Positions 23,747 to 32,070 of a stretch of DNA of 64,000 nucleotides are shown one piece after another. This DNA comes from UBA288 sp050178135. GTDB lineage: Archaea; Halobacteriota; Methanomicrobia; Methanomicrobiales; Methanospirillaceae. The position numbers were made by a program, and so were the translations under genes. The stretch spans positions 66,548 to 130,547 of the forward strand of contig JBFXGJ010000003.1 in assembly GCA_050178135.1 (NCBI GenBank). Reading direction: 5' to 3'. Within the stretch, counting starts at the first letter, position 1, and every line of letters starts with the position of its first letter. The notes below the pieces were generated by a model that worked only from the letters and a program-made list of their open reading frames with translations, was not told the DNA's origin and ran no database searches.

Positions 23747-24945
23747 CCTGGGACCGCGTGCTGGTCGCCACCGACCTCTCGGAGGAGAGTACCCGGGCCG
23801 CCGACGCCTGTTCCGGACTCCCGGGACGACCCCACATCGTCCTCGTCCTCGTGGCGGACGGGGGTGACCGTGCCGGTGCGCTCGAGGCCGAGGCGGCCCG
23901 CCTCCTGGAACGGGGAGTGGACGCCACGGCCAGGGTCGTCGAACGGGACGGTCGGACGGTGGCGAACGCCCTCGTCGAGGCGGCGCGGGAGGAGGGGGCG
24001 AACCTGCTGGTGGTCGGAGCCCGGGGGCGCGGGCGGGCGGTCGACCGCCTGCTTGGCTCCGTCTCGGAGGCGGTTCTCCGGGGAGGGCGGTCCGACGTCC
24101 TCGTCGTCCGAGGGCGGACGAACGGCCCCCTCCTCTCCCGTGTCCTGGTCTCGACCGACCTCTCCGCCACCTCGGTCGACGCGGCGCGCCGACTCGTGGC
24201 CGGCGGCGGGATCGGCGGCGGGGTCCTCCTCCACGTCGGGCCCGATGCCCCGGAAGGGCTCGCAGCGCTCTCGGAAGAGCTCGGCCTCGTTCCACTCCAG
24301 CGGCCAGGGGAGGTCGTCCCGGTCGTCATCGAGGCCGCCATCGACGAGCGGGCGACCCTCATCGCCCTCTGCCGTGCGGGGGGTCGCGACGCGGCGGCCG
24401 GGGTGGGCCTCGGGCCCGTTGCGGAGGGTGTGGCCCTCACCGCCCCCTGCCCGGTCCTCGTCGCCTGTCCCCGGGCCGCGCTGGCGGTCCATGTCCGGGA
24501 GCTCCTCTCGGCGGAGTTCCCGCTCGCCGACGAGGTCTGGCGCGACTACCACGAGACCCGTGGAGACCCCGGGATCGACCGGGTATTCGGCGTCTTCGTC
24601 GATCAGAACCTCGTCGCGCTCGCCCGGTGCCGGCGCCACACCGACGGATACGAGGTGGACGCCATCTTCACGCCGACACCGTTCCGGGGCCGGGGGTACG
24701 CCAACCGGGTCGTCGGGGCCCTGGTCGAGGCCTGCCAGAACGAGGACCTCTACATGCACGCGGTCCACGGGCTCGAGGAGTTCTACGGCCGGTTTGGCTT
24801 CGTCCCGATCCCCGAGAGCCGGCTGCCGCCGACGATCAGGAGCCGGTACGCCTGGGCGACCGGGGATATGGAATCAGCCGGAGTGACGCCGATGCACCGG
24901 CCGGCGGGATGGTTCGCCCGGGCTGGGCGGGACGGGCAGGTGTAG
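23743..24945 (+). CDS. UspA-UspA-GNAT fusion protein
   Basis: 400 residues. Two universal-stress-protein domains, about 1-128 (VLVATDLSEEST; ATP-loop-like LLVVGARGRGRAVDRLLGSVSEAVLR) and about 129-250 (SRVLVSTDLSATS), are followed by a GNAT domain at about 250-400 (VDAIFTPTPFRGRGYANRVV, EEFYGRFGFVPIPESRLPPTIRSRY). The G-x2-G-x9-G(S) nucleotide loop is kept in the first Usp and degraded in the second. In mycobacteria a cyclic-nucleotide-binding/GNAT fusion regulates by acetylation; here a nucleotide-responsive Usp may do so (inference). Translationally coupled to the upstream pseudokinase. Confidence 0.8.
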   Translation: MTWDRVLVATDLSEESTRAADACSGLPGRPHIVLVLVADGGDRAGALEAEAARLLERGVDATARVVERDGRTVANALVEAAREEGANLLVVGARGRGRAVDRLLGSVSEAVLRGGRSDVLVVRGRTNGPLLSRVLVSTDLSATSVDAARRLVAGGGIGGGVLLHVGPDAPEGLAALSEELGLVPLQRPGEVVPVVIEAAIDERATLIALCRAGGRDAAAGVGLGPVAEGVALTAPCPVLVACPRAALAVHVRELLSAEFPLADEVWRDYHETRGDPGIDRVFGVFVDQNLVALARCRRHTDGYEVDAIFTPTPFRGRGYANRVVGALVEACQNEDLYMHAVHGLEEFYGRFGFVPIPESRLPPTIRSRYAWATGDMESAGVTPMHRPAGWFARAGRDGQV

Positions 24946-24977
24946 ATGGCCGCCCCCACCCTGCCCCGGCGGTGTCC

Positions 24978-25643
24978 ATGACTTCACCCGTCACGGTCTC
25001 GGGGCTGGTTGCGGCCCACAGGTGTCCGCTCCGGTTCTGGAACGAGCTCGACCGGCCCCCCGCTGAGTCCGTCCGCTACGCGGTCGCGAAGCAGGTCGCC
25101 GCCCACCTCGGCGACAGCCTGGAACCCGCCCGGATCTGGGACGAGCTCACCTGCGTCCTCCCCGGGGTCGACCCCGGGGCACGGGCACTGGTCGAGGCGT
25201 GGACGACCGCCTGCCGCGAAATCCGTCCGCCACCGTTCGAGTTGAGAGACCGTGCCGTCCGGTCAGAGCGGCTCGGAATCGTGGGCCAGGTGGACGGGGT
25301 CGCCCCGGACCTCTCCTCGTGCGCCATCGTCCGGGCAGCGGACGCCCCCGCCTTCGGCGTGACGTCCGCCGACCGTGTCCGGGCCGCCGCGTACGCACTC
25401 TGCCTGGAGGAGGAGCGGGGCCGGCCCCTGGAGTCGGTCCACCTGATCTACATCCCCACGGGGACGGGGCGCCGCTACACCCCGCAGCCCCGTGACCGGC
25501 GGGCCGTGCTCCGAGCCCTCGAGACCGCCCGGCGGGTCCAGGAGGGGCGCCTCCCACCCAGGCCGTCCGACGCCCCCTGCAGCCGCTGCCCGCACGCAGG
25601 GACGTGCGCCGGCGGGGCCCGGAGCGGCCGGTCGATCCTCTGA
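24978..25643 (+). CDS. Cas4/RecB-like PD-(D/E)XK protein, apparently inactive
   Basis: 221 residues. N-terminal RCPLRFW and C-terminal CSRCPHAGTC supply the four Cys that hold a [4Fe-4S] cluster in Cas4-type nucleases; LGIVGQVDGVAPD matches motif II with its Asp. But motif III, normally E-x-K, reads IVRAADAP and the following Gln of the QxxxY motif is Arg (DRVRAAAYAL). The nuclease site therefore looks dead while the Fe-S fold is kept. No CRISPR array or other cas gene is in the window. It lies 32 nt after the UspA-GNAT gene on the same strand. Confidence 0.68.
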   Translation: MTSPVTVSGLVAAHRCPLRFWNELDRPPAESVRYAVAKQVAAHLGDSLEPARIWDELTCVLPGVDPGARALVEAWTTACREIRPPPFELRDRAVRSERLGIVGQVDGVAPDLSSCAIVRAADAPAFGVTSADRVRAAAYALCLEEERGRPLESVHLIYIPTGTGRRYTPQPRDRRAVLRALETARRVQEGRLPPRPSDAPCSRCPHAGTCAGGARSGRSIL

Positions 25644-25706
25644 GCAGGGCAGAGGGGCGAAGAAGAACTCTTATCCTGTTTCTGGCGACACCCTCTGCTG
25701 ATACCA

Positions 25707-27209
25707 ATGAGACGGACCGTCATCCTCACCCTGCTCCTCTTCCTCCTCTGTGGGGGGTCACATGCCGTCGCACCGGACCTCGCGGCCTTCGCGTCAGTGT
25801 TCGACGCGGAGGGCTTCGTTGTCCAGGAGGGGAAGCTCGAGACCTACGATGTGGCTGCGATGGTCGATGCCGGTCTCGCTCCCAGTTGCTACGCCAACAA
25901 CCCGACCGCCCCCTACATGGTCTATAAGCTTCCGAAAGGACCGGGGCAGACCGTGAACAACACAATCACCGACGCGCCCATCCGCCCCGAGAACCGGGGG
26001 CTCTGGGTGGACAACCGGCTCCGGCAGGACGAGGTCCTGGTCCTTTTCGGCGAGACACCGCCGGCGTGCGCTTACTTCTCGTACCGCACCTACCTCGCAA
26101 ACCGGTTCTTCCCCGGCGACCCGTTCGGAGACGGGGGGGCAGCCCGGCGGGTCTTCGCGAGCCTCGGGGACACGATCAACAACCTGGACGTGCGTCTCGC
26201 CGACGGTACGGCCGGACCCTTCAACGGCTCCGTCATCGTCGTGAGCGCAGCCAACCGTAAATCGGCCGCCCGGGTTCATGCCGTGCTCGAACGGACGGGC
26301 TTCCCGGCGGAACGGGTGAACGACGACGTCGTCCCCGCCGCCCTGGTCCGCATGGGGTTCAATGAACGCGACGACTCGTTCATGCTCCTTCACCGGGTCG
26401 CCCTCTTCCAGGACGCGGCCGCAGGAGAGGCGTACATGAACCGTTCGTTCCCCGTGCTGCGGCTGACGCCGAAGACCGTGATGCCAGCGGACCCGTACCC
26501 GGTCCCGACCCTCGCCGTCCGTGGGAGTGGCAACACCTCGGAGATCGACCTGCTCCCCGCCCTCGACCGGCTCCGGGACGCGATCCTCGCCCGGCACGGG
26601 ACAGAGAAGGCGACCGAACCCGAGACCTCGATCTGGATCGGGGAGGGCTACGACGGAATCCAGCGCGGCATCGACGTCCTCGGCGAGGTCCGCGATACAG
26701 TCTACCTCCGGACCGGTGAGTTCGTCCTCGGGCAGGACGACGTCGCCGTCTTCTACGGGGTGAACCACGCCGCGACCGGCCGGGCGCGGTATGCGAACCT
26801 CGGTGTCTACGGCACACGGCTGCTGAACGGGCTTGCCGGCGTCTCCGACCGCGAGTTCGGCAACACCGCCGGCGAGTACCTGCCCGGCGACCCTGCCGCC
26901 CCACTCCTCTATGTCTGGACGCTTTCGCGGAAACCTGGAACAGCGAACACCACGGTGGTGCCGACCGTCCCCGGGGCCCGGGGCATCCCGCTCGACGAGC
27001 CGCTCTTCGCGGGGTTCAGGGCCTACCAGGACCCGGCGACCGGGGTGGGGCCCCTCTGGGCCGAACTCGCGTATGACCGGGTGATCGTCTTCGATGGCAG
27101 AGAACCGGGTGGCGGGCCGTCGTCGACCGTGCCCCCGACGACGCCCGGACCGGGCCCGACAGGCCGGGAGAGACCATATCGCCCCGCCTCGCCCTGGGCG
27201 GGGGCCTGA
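25707..27209 (+). CDS. Secreted protein of unknown function
   Basis: 500 residues. A clear Sec signal (about residues 3-21, ending GGSHA) and a Pro/Gly/Thr-rich C-terminal tail. The mature region holds regularly spaced aromatic strands (YMVYKLPKGPG, LWVDNRLRQDEVLVLFGETPPACAYFSYRTY) but no motif I recognise. No lipobox, C-terminal anchor or PGF signal, so it may be released or bound to the S-layer. TATA-like CTCTTATCC about 34 nt upstream. Convergent with the nucleotidyltransferase gene. Confidence 0.6.
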   Translation: MRRTVILTLLLFLLCGGSHAVAPDLAAFASVFDAEGFVVQEGKLETYDVAAMVDAGLAPSCYANNPTAPYMVYKLPKGPGQTVNNTITDAPIRPENRGLWVDNRLRQDEVLVLFGETPPACAYFSYRTYLANRFFPGDPFGDGGAARRVFASLGDTINNLDVRLADGTAGPFNGSVIVVSAANRKSAARVHAVLERTGFPAERVNDDVVPAALVRMGFNERDDSFMLLHRVALFQDAAAGEAYMNRSFPVLRLTPKTVMPADPYPVPTLAVRGSGNTSEIDLLPALDRLRDAILARHGTEKATEPETSIWIGEGYDGIQRGIDVLGEVRDTVYLRTGEFVLGQDDVAVFYGVNHAATGRARYANLGVYGTRLLNGLAGVSDREFGNTAGEYLPGDPAAPLLYVWTLSRKPGTANTTVVPTVPGARGIPLDEPLFAGFRAYQDPATGVGPLWAELAYDRVIVFDGREPGGGPSSTVPPTTPGPGPTGRERPYRPASPWAGA

Positions 27210-27218
27210 ACCGTCCCT

Positions 27219-28151
27219 TCAGGCCCCCGAGAGGAGCGTCGTCGAGCGGATGAACTCGCCGACCGGCTCCCGGCTGGTGCCGACCACCAGCCATCTTTCG
27301 TCGCCGTGCGCCTCCAGGACACCCGCCGCCTCGATCGCCTCGCCCCGGAGCGCCTGGCCCGCGTAGGTATGGGTGAACGAGAGGACGCGGGAGACCGAGG
27401 GGTGGTCGACCACGTAGATCGCCGGGACGTCGTAGGCGAGCGAGGCGTCCGTGACGGTGGCCTCGATACGCTCCCTGCCGAGGACCGGGCCCTTCGGCAC
27501 CGGGCGGGGGTCGATCGCGGCGTGGTCCCGGGAGAAGAGGAGGTCGAAGTAGGTCCCCGCGACCTGGCCCCGGTTCCACTTCCGGGCCTCGTGCCGCCGG
27601 AACTCCTCGAACGAGAGCTCAGGACGGCGCTTCGCGTAGACCCGCTGCCAGAGGTCCTCCGAGAGGTCGTCCACCAGCCCCTCCCGGATCGCCCCGGGGA
27701 GGCGCACCCGTGCCCGGTCGAAGGAGTCGCCGTAGACGACGAGGTCGATGTCGGAGGTGGGCCCCTCGAGGCCGACGAGGAGCGAGCCCGTGCACCCGGC
27801 GGTCCCCGGTTCGAGCCGGAGGGCGTCTGCAAGCCGCCGCACCCGCTCGTCGCGAGCGAGCACCTCTGGAAAGACCTCCTCCGGCCGGTGGACAGCCACG
27901 ATCTCGTCGAGCGGCACCCGGCAGAGGAGGTCGAGGTAGGCGGGCTTCTCGGCGGCGACGCGGGCGAAGGCCTCGGCGAAGTCGAGCTTGCGGTAGCGCA
28001 CCCCGCTCCCGCGCCGGATGCGGTCACCCGTCGGGTCCGGGACGTAGCGGAGGACGCACCCTGCCCGCTCCTCGTTGTCGTAGGCGGCAACCGCGTAGAG
28101 CCATCCGTCCTGATCCTCGACGAAGTCCCGAAGGCGCAGCGGCCGGCTCAT
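27219..28151 (-). CDS. Archaeal nucleotidyltransferase-fold protein (COG2413-like)
   Basis: 310 residues. The nucleotidyltransferase signature GS-x-D-x-D appears as GSLLVGLEGPTSDIDLVVYG in the middle of the protein. The N-terminal part (RLRDFVEDQDGWLYAVAAYDNEERAGC) and the C-terminal beta domain are shared by an archaeal family of predicted nucleotidyltransferases of unknown substrate. It overlaps sua5 by ATGA and is the last gene of a three-gene operon. Confidence 0.75.
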   Translation of the reverse strand: MSRPLRLRDFVEDQDGWLYAVAAYDNEERAGCVLRYVPDPTGDRIRRGSGVRYRKLDFAEAFARVAAEKPAYLDLLCRVPLDEIVAVHRPEEVFPEVLARDERVRRLADALRLEPGTAGCTGSLLVGLEGPTSDIDLVVYGDSFDRARVRLPGAIREGLVDDLSEDLWQRVYAKRRPELSFEEFRRHEARKWNRGQVAGTYFDLLFSRDHAAIDPRPVPKGPVLGRERIEATVTDASLAYDVPAIYVVDHPSVSRVLSFTHTYAGQALRGEAIEAAGVLEAHGDERWLVVGTSREPVGEFIRSTTLLSGA

Positions 28152-28723
28152 CGGCCCCTCAGGAAGGCGACCGCCTCGTCCAGGCCGGCACCCGGCCGGA
28201 CGATCGTCCGGTTCACCAGGTCGACCACGGTAGAGGGGGTCCCGGGAAGGCGGCCCGCGTCGATCGTGTAGTCCCGGTAGCAGTGGACGTCGTTGATGGT
28301 CGCAGGGTCGGGGGCGCCGTGCGTGTTGGCCGACGTCGCCGTTATCGGGGCATCGAACCGCTGCAGCAGTTCGGTGGCGATCGGGTGGGACGGCATCCGG
28401 ATGCCGATCAGGCCGGTGCCGCAGTGGAGCTGGACGGGCAGGAGCGGCCGGGCTTCGATGAGGACCGTGTACGGCCCGGGAAGGAACCGATCGATGAACT
28501 CCTCGGCGAGGGGACCAATCCGAGCGACGGCGCCGAGCATCTCAAGGTCGGCGACCGCGATCGCGATCGGCTGCGAGAGCGGGCGGTGCTTCGAGTCGTA
28601 GACCGAGCGGATCGCCTCGTCCGAGAGAGCGTCGGCCCCGAGGCCGTAGACGGTCTCGGTCGGGTAGACCACCAGGCCGTCGTGCATCAGCACCTGGACG
28701 GCCCGCTCCACCTGGTCCATCAC
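28148..28723 (-). CDS. Threonylcarbamoyl-AMP synthase (Sua5/YrdC family)
   Basis: 191 residues, single YrdC domain without the extra Sua5 C-terminal domain. The family's substrate-binding patterns are present: YPTETVYGLG near the N-terminus, SKHRPLSQPIAI (the KxR-x-PxxxP pattern), GPYTVLIEA and ITATSANTHG. It makes threonylcarbamoyl-AMP for t6A37 of ANN-decoding tRNAs. Co-translated with the downstream nucleotidyltransferase; DUF5612 gene lies 31 nt upstream. Both TsaC and Sua5 names are in use, so no symbol is given. Confidence 0.88.
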   Translation of the reverse strand: MMDQVERAVQVLMHDGLVVYPTETVYGLGADALSDEAIRSVYDSKHRPLSQPIAIAVADLEMLGAVARIGPLAEEFIDRFLPGPYTVLIEARPLLPVQLHCGTGLIGIRMPSHPIATELLQRFDAPITATSANTHGAPDPATINDVHCYRDYTIDAGRLPGTPSTVVDLVNRTIVRPGAGLDEAVAFLRGR

Positions 28724-28754
28724 GCCACCTCAACCGGAGCCAGGAGGCCGGGCA

Positions 28755-29435
28755 TCAGAATCGCCTCCCCCTGACCCGCTCGATGTTGAACCGCCCCTTG
28801 CTCGAGACATGCATCACCGCGAAGACGCCGGCCTGGATCGGATCGGTCACCACCAGGTCCGCATGATCAGGCACGCTGCCGGCCATGTTCAGGGCGATCA
28901 CCGGGATCCCGGCCTCCCGGACCCGGTCCACCGCGACCGAGACATCGCCGCCCATCAGGGAGCCGGCCAGCACCAGGATCGAGGCCCGGGGCAGGCGAGC
29001 CACCGCGTCGACGGCGACCGAGAGGCTCTCCTCCCCGACGAGCGGGATCGTATCGACCGAGATCCGCTCGCCCCGGATGTTGTGCCGGTCCGCCTCGTTC
29101 ACGGCGCCGAGTGCGACCTGGGCGACCTGCGCCCCGCCGCCGATGATGATGACGCGCGAGCCGTAGATCATGGAGAAGGGGTCGCACGCGGTCGCCGAGC
29201 AGACGGACGGGACCCGGCAGAGGTCGGCGATCAGCGACCCGGGGTCGACCGCCTCCTCGTACTCGAAGTAGAGCTCGCCCAGGCCCGCCATCGGACCCGA
29301 GTCGAAGGTCTCGTGGTGGATCATCAGGATATTGGCACCGTGATCGGCCACCACCGTCGCGATATCCCGAAGCACCCCCTTCTGGTTCTCCGCGATCAGG
29401 CGGATGGCGTGGAGCGGCGCGTCCCCATCGGTCAT
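28755..29435 (-). CDS. ACT domain protein, DUF5612 type
   Basis: 226 residues from the ATG at 29435. An N-terminal ACT domain (about 5-80: LIAENQKGVLRDIATVVADHGANI) is followed by a Rossmann-like domain (IIIGGGAQVAQVALGAVNEADRHN; LVLAGSLMGGDVSVAVDRVREAGIPVIALN) typical of a methanogen-conserved family. ACT domains bind amino acids; the C-terminal half could bind a nucleotide or sugar phosphate. First gene of the operon with sua5 and the nucleotidyltransferase. The frame continues upstream through the DUF4013 gene but that is antisense-like shadow coding. Confidence 0.78.
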   Translation of the reverse strand: MTDGDAPLHAIRLIAENQKGVLRDIATVVADHGANILMIHHETFDSGPMAGLGELYFEYEEAVDPGSLIADLCRVPSVCSATACDPFSMIYGSRVIIIGGGAQVAQVALGAVNEADRHNIRGERISVDTIPLVGEESLSVAVDAVARLPRASILVLAGSLMGGDVSVAVDRVREAGIPVIALNMAGSVPDHADLVVTDPIQAGVFAVMHVSSKGRFNIERVRGRRF

Positions 29436-29509
29436 TTCACGATCAGGTGGACGGGGATCGGCATTCAGGCTTGTGGTGGAGGGCCGGAGAGAAAAGAGAT
29501 GGGATGGGT

Positions 29510-30211
29510 TCAGGCCAGCATCACCGGGTCTTCTGCCGGCACGGCACTGTCGTAGACGAGGGTGACGTACCGGGCGACGAAGATCGAGAGCGCCGGTGAG
29601 AGGGCGACGAAGAGGATGAACCCGATGCCGAGCGTGAGCACCCCGACGAGCATCATCACGAAGACGAACGCCAGGATAGCGATGTAGAGCGCGATCAGCG
29701 CGATGATGTACGAGCCCCAGCCGATCCGGCCGATATGGTCGAGGATCGCCTGGAAGTTGAACGCCTCGCCGAACGAGTCGGTGCGGGCGAACCGCACCGA
29801 GGCGATGAGCGAGACGAGCGAGATCGCGATCGAGAGGACAAGCTGGAGAATCGAGAGCACGGCGAAGATGAGCATCGCGGCGCCGCCCGCCGTCCCGTCG
29901 ATCGACCCCTCGGGTCCGGAGACGACGGAGGCGGGGATGAAGAACGCCAGGTTGAGCGCGATCGAGATGATGATCACCGGGATCGCGTACACGAGCTGGA
30001 CAACGAAGAGCTTGATCCCGTCGATAAAGACCTGGATCCAGTCCTGGGGGTCGGGCGGCGTCCTCTCGCCGCGGTAGACAAGGAGCGTGTATCCAAGCAT
30101 GATCGGGAAGACGATCGTGCCGATGAGCAGTATCAGCCAGCGGAGCCACTTTCCAAGGAGCGCCGCCTTCGTGTACTCGAAGGCGTCGCCGAGCGTCGTG
30201 CCGATCTCCAT
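29510..30211 (-). CDS. DUF4013 membrane protein, copy 1
   Basis: 233 residues, five to six TM helices. It opens with the DUF4013 pattern (LGDAFEYTKAALLGKWLRWL, then PIMLGYTLLVYRGERTPP) and carries the shared segment VRFARTDSFGEAFNF in the middle. Function unknown. It is a close relative of the next gene upstream, from which it is separated by 76 nt containing an oligo-T terminator. Confidence 0.78.
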   Translation of the reverse strand: MEIGTTLGDAFEYTKAALLGKWLRWLILLIGTIVFPIMLGYTLLVYRGERTPPDPQDWIQVFIDGIKLFVVQLVYAIPVIIISIALNLAFFIPASVVSGPEGSIDGTAGGAAMLIFAVLSILQLVLSIAISLVSLIASVRFARTDSFGEAFNFQAILDHIGRIGWGSYIIALIALYIAILAFVFVMMLVGVLTLGIGFILFVALSPALSIFVARYVTLVYDSAVPAEDPVMLA

Positions 30212-30254
30212 CGATAGAAACCTCGTGAGAACTCTCGACGAGTGACTACTTGAG

Positions 30255-30287
30255 GGTGACGAAAAACTCCTTAAAAAAGGGGGGGGA
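30255..30287 (-). terminator. Oligo-T terminator after DUF4013 copy 2
   Basis: Directly after the stop of the upstream gene the minus strand reads a run of C then TTTTTT, AAGG, and GTTTTT. Archaeal RNA polymerase stops at such T-tracts, so the two DUF4013 genes may be separate transcripts. Confidence 0.5.
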
Positions 30288-30938
30288 TCAGTTCGGCGCT
30301 GTGACGCTGTCGTAGATCTGCGTGATGTACCGGGACGCGAAGATCGAGAAAGCCGGCGCCAGGATGATCGTAAGGATCCAGCCCAGGATCGGGATCACCC
30401 CAAGGACTGCGTTCACCACACCGATGACCACCATCAGGATCACCAGGGCGATCACGTAGGGCCCCCAGCCGATCCGGCCGATGTGCTCCAGGATCGCCCT
30501 GAAGTTGAACGCCTCGCCGAACGAGTCGGTGCGGGCGAACCGGACGCCTGCGATCGTGGAGAAGAGCGCGATGATGATCGCGACCACGAACATGATCAGG
30601 CCGCCGACGAACAGTCCCCCCGCCCCCGCGGCAGCCGCCGCATCGGATCCGGACATCAGCAGGGCGGCAGAGCTGCCCATGAAGATCACACCGACAATGA
30701 TCACCGGGATCGCCCAGATCAGCTGGACGATGAAGAGCTTGATCCCGTCCACGAAGAGCCCGACCAGGTCGTCTGTTTCGGGGGGCGTCCGGGCACCGCG
30801 GTAGATCCGGAGCCCGTAGCCCGCCAGGATCGGGAAGATGATCGTCCCGATGATCAGGATCAGCCACCGCATGTAGTTGTCGAGGAGCGCCGCCTTGACA
30901 TAATCAAGGGCGTCGCCAAGCATCGTGCCATAGTCCAT
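30288..30938 (-). CDS. DUF4013 membrane protein, copy 2
   Basis: 216 residues, five to six TM helices, same architecture as the downstream gene (LGDALDYVKAALLDNYMRWL; YRGARTPPETDD; VRFARTDSFGEAFNF). A Gly/Ala-rich loop (ADAAAAAGAGGL) differs between the copies. GGTGAGG about 10 nt before the ATG serves as ribosome-binding site, and a TATA box lies further upstream. Function unknown; a tandem duplication. Confidence 0.78.
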   Translation of the reverse strand: MDYGTMLGDALDYVKAALLDNYMRWLILIIGTIIFPILAGYGLRIYRGARTPPETDDLVGLFVDGIKLFIVQLIWAIPVIIVGVIFMGSSAALLMSGSDAAAAAGAGGLFVGGLIMFVVAIIIALFSTIAGVRFARTDSFGEAFNFRAILEHIGRIGWGPYVIALVILMVVIGVVNAVLGVIPILGWILTIILAPAFSIFASRYITQIYDSVTAPN

Positions 30939-30971
30939 TTGAGAGTCGCCTCACCAGATCCTTGACTACAA

Positions 30972-30981
30972 AGTATTTATA
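30972..30981 (-). promoter_or_regulatory. TATA box for DUF4013 copy 2
   Basis: Minus-strand CTATAAATAC is a near-consensus archaeal TATA box, about 38 nt before the ATG; the predicted leader is about 10-15 nt and includes GGTGAGG. Confidence 0.6.
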
Positions 30982-31088
30982 GGATGACGTCAGCCCGCCA
31001 CTTACCGACCTCGGGGTCGCCCACCCTACCGCCGTGATTTTGAAAAACCGCTCGGAGAAATGCTCTGACCGGAGAGATCTGCCGACCG

Positions 31089-31098
31089 CCTTTATCCG
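31089..31098 (+). promoter_or_regulatory. TATA-like box for RNase HIII
   Basis: CCTTTATCCG is centred about 27 nt before the ATG at 31121, consistent with a leaderless transcript and supporting that start over the longer open frame. Confidence 0.45.
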
Positions 31099-31120
31099 GG
31101 GTGAAGTCCCACCCGTACTC

Positions 31121-32032
31121 ATGGCCGGCCCGGTCGACCTCGCGGAACGTACCGACGAGCTCCGCCGCCGGCTCATCGACCATGGATACCGCTCCTCGGA
31201 GCCGGTCACGATCCAGCACGGGGTGCAGTTCCGGGTCGGCGATGGAGGCGTGGTCCGGCTCTACGGACGGAAGGACGGGAGGATCACGGTCGATGCCTCG
31301 CAGGTCCGCGACCCCGCCCTCCGTCTCCTGGTGCAGGGGACCGCGGCGTCTGCAGCGGGCGAGTCGGCCGCCGGCCTGCTCGAGCGCTGGCCCCAGGTGG
31401 GGGCAGATGAGTCGGGCAAGGGCGACTATTTCGGCCCCCTGGTCGCGGCGGCAGTCCGGGTCGACGCGTTCGAGGCCGCGGGCCTTGCCGCCCGGGGTGT
31501 GCGGGACTCCAAGACCGTCTCCGACGCCGAGGTCGGGCGGCTCGCCACCATGATCGCCCGGGAGTGCACCACCTCGGTCGAAGTGCTGATGCCTTCCGAG
31601 TACAACGCCCGGTACGCGGATCTCGCGGCACGGGGCCGAAACCTGAACGACCTCCTCGCCGGCCTCCATGCAGCCGCGATCGGGCGGGTCACGTCCGGGG
31701 GACCGGTCGGGGTCGTGGTCGTCGACCGGTTCTCGGCGACGCCCCGGATCGAGGCGGCGCTCGCCGCGTGCTGCCCGGGCGTTCCGGTCCTGACCGAGGT
31801 CGGGGCCGAGGAGCGGACCTCGGTCGCCGCCGCTTCGTGCCTGGCCCGCGCCTATTTTCTGGACGGGCTGGCCGCGCTCTCGGCAGAGATGGGGGTCACC
31901 CTCCCGAAGGGGGGCTCCTCACCGGCCGTCGTGCAGGCGGGCCGGCGGCTCGTCGAACGGTCCGGGCCCGATGTCCTCTCCCGGGTGGCGAAGGTCCACT
32001 TCCGAACGACCGCCCGGGTGTGGAAGGGCTGA
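31121..32032 (+). CDS. rnhC: Ribonuclease HIII
   Basis: 303 residues. An N-terminal TBP-like DUF3378 domain (about 1-85: QHGVQFRVGDGGVVRLYGRKDGRITVD) precedes an RNase H catalytic domain with GADESGKGDYFGPLV (the HIII version of motif 1, DES rather than DEAG), VRDSK, and the later VVVDRF and EERTSVAAAS segments. It cleaves the RNA strand of RNA/DNA hybrids. Most archaea use RNase HII; HIII is mainly bacterial and occasional in archaea, so transfer into the lineage is possible. It is followed 38 nt later by the DUF2769 gene. Confidence 0.88.
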   Translation: MAGPVDLAERTDELRRRLIDHGYRSSEPVTIQHGVQFRVGDGGVVRLYGRKDGRITVDASQVRDPALRLLVQGTAASAAGESAAGLLERWPQVGADESGKGDYFGPLVAAAVRVDAFEAAGLAARGVRDSKTVSDAEVGRLATMIARECTTSVEVLMPSEYNARYADLAARGRNLNDLLAGLHAAAIGRVTSGGPVGVVVVDRFSATPRIEAALAACCPGVPVLTEVGAEERTSVAAASCLARAYFLDGLAALSAEMGVTLPKGGSSPAVVQAGRRLVERSGPDVLSRVAKVHFRTTARVWKG

Positions 32033-32070
32033 TATACCGGCACGACGAGAGAGATGCCGGGGAACCAGCA

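Noticed and set aside
24978..25643. CRISPR-associated cas4
   Set aside because: No repeat array or other cas gene was found in the window, and the nuclease residues are missing.
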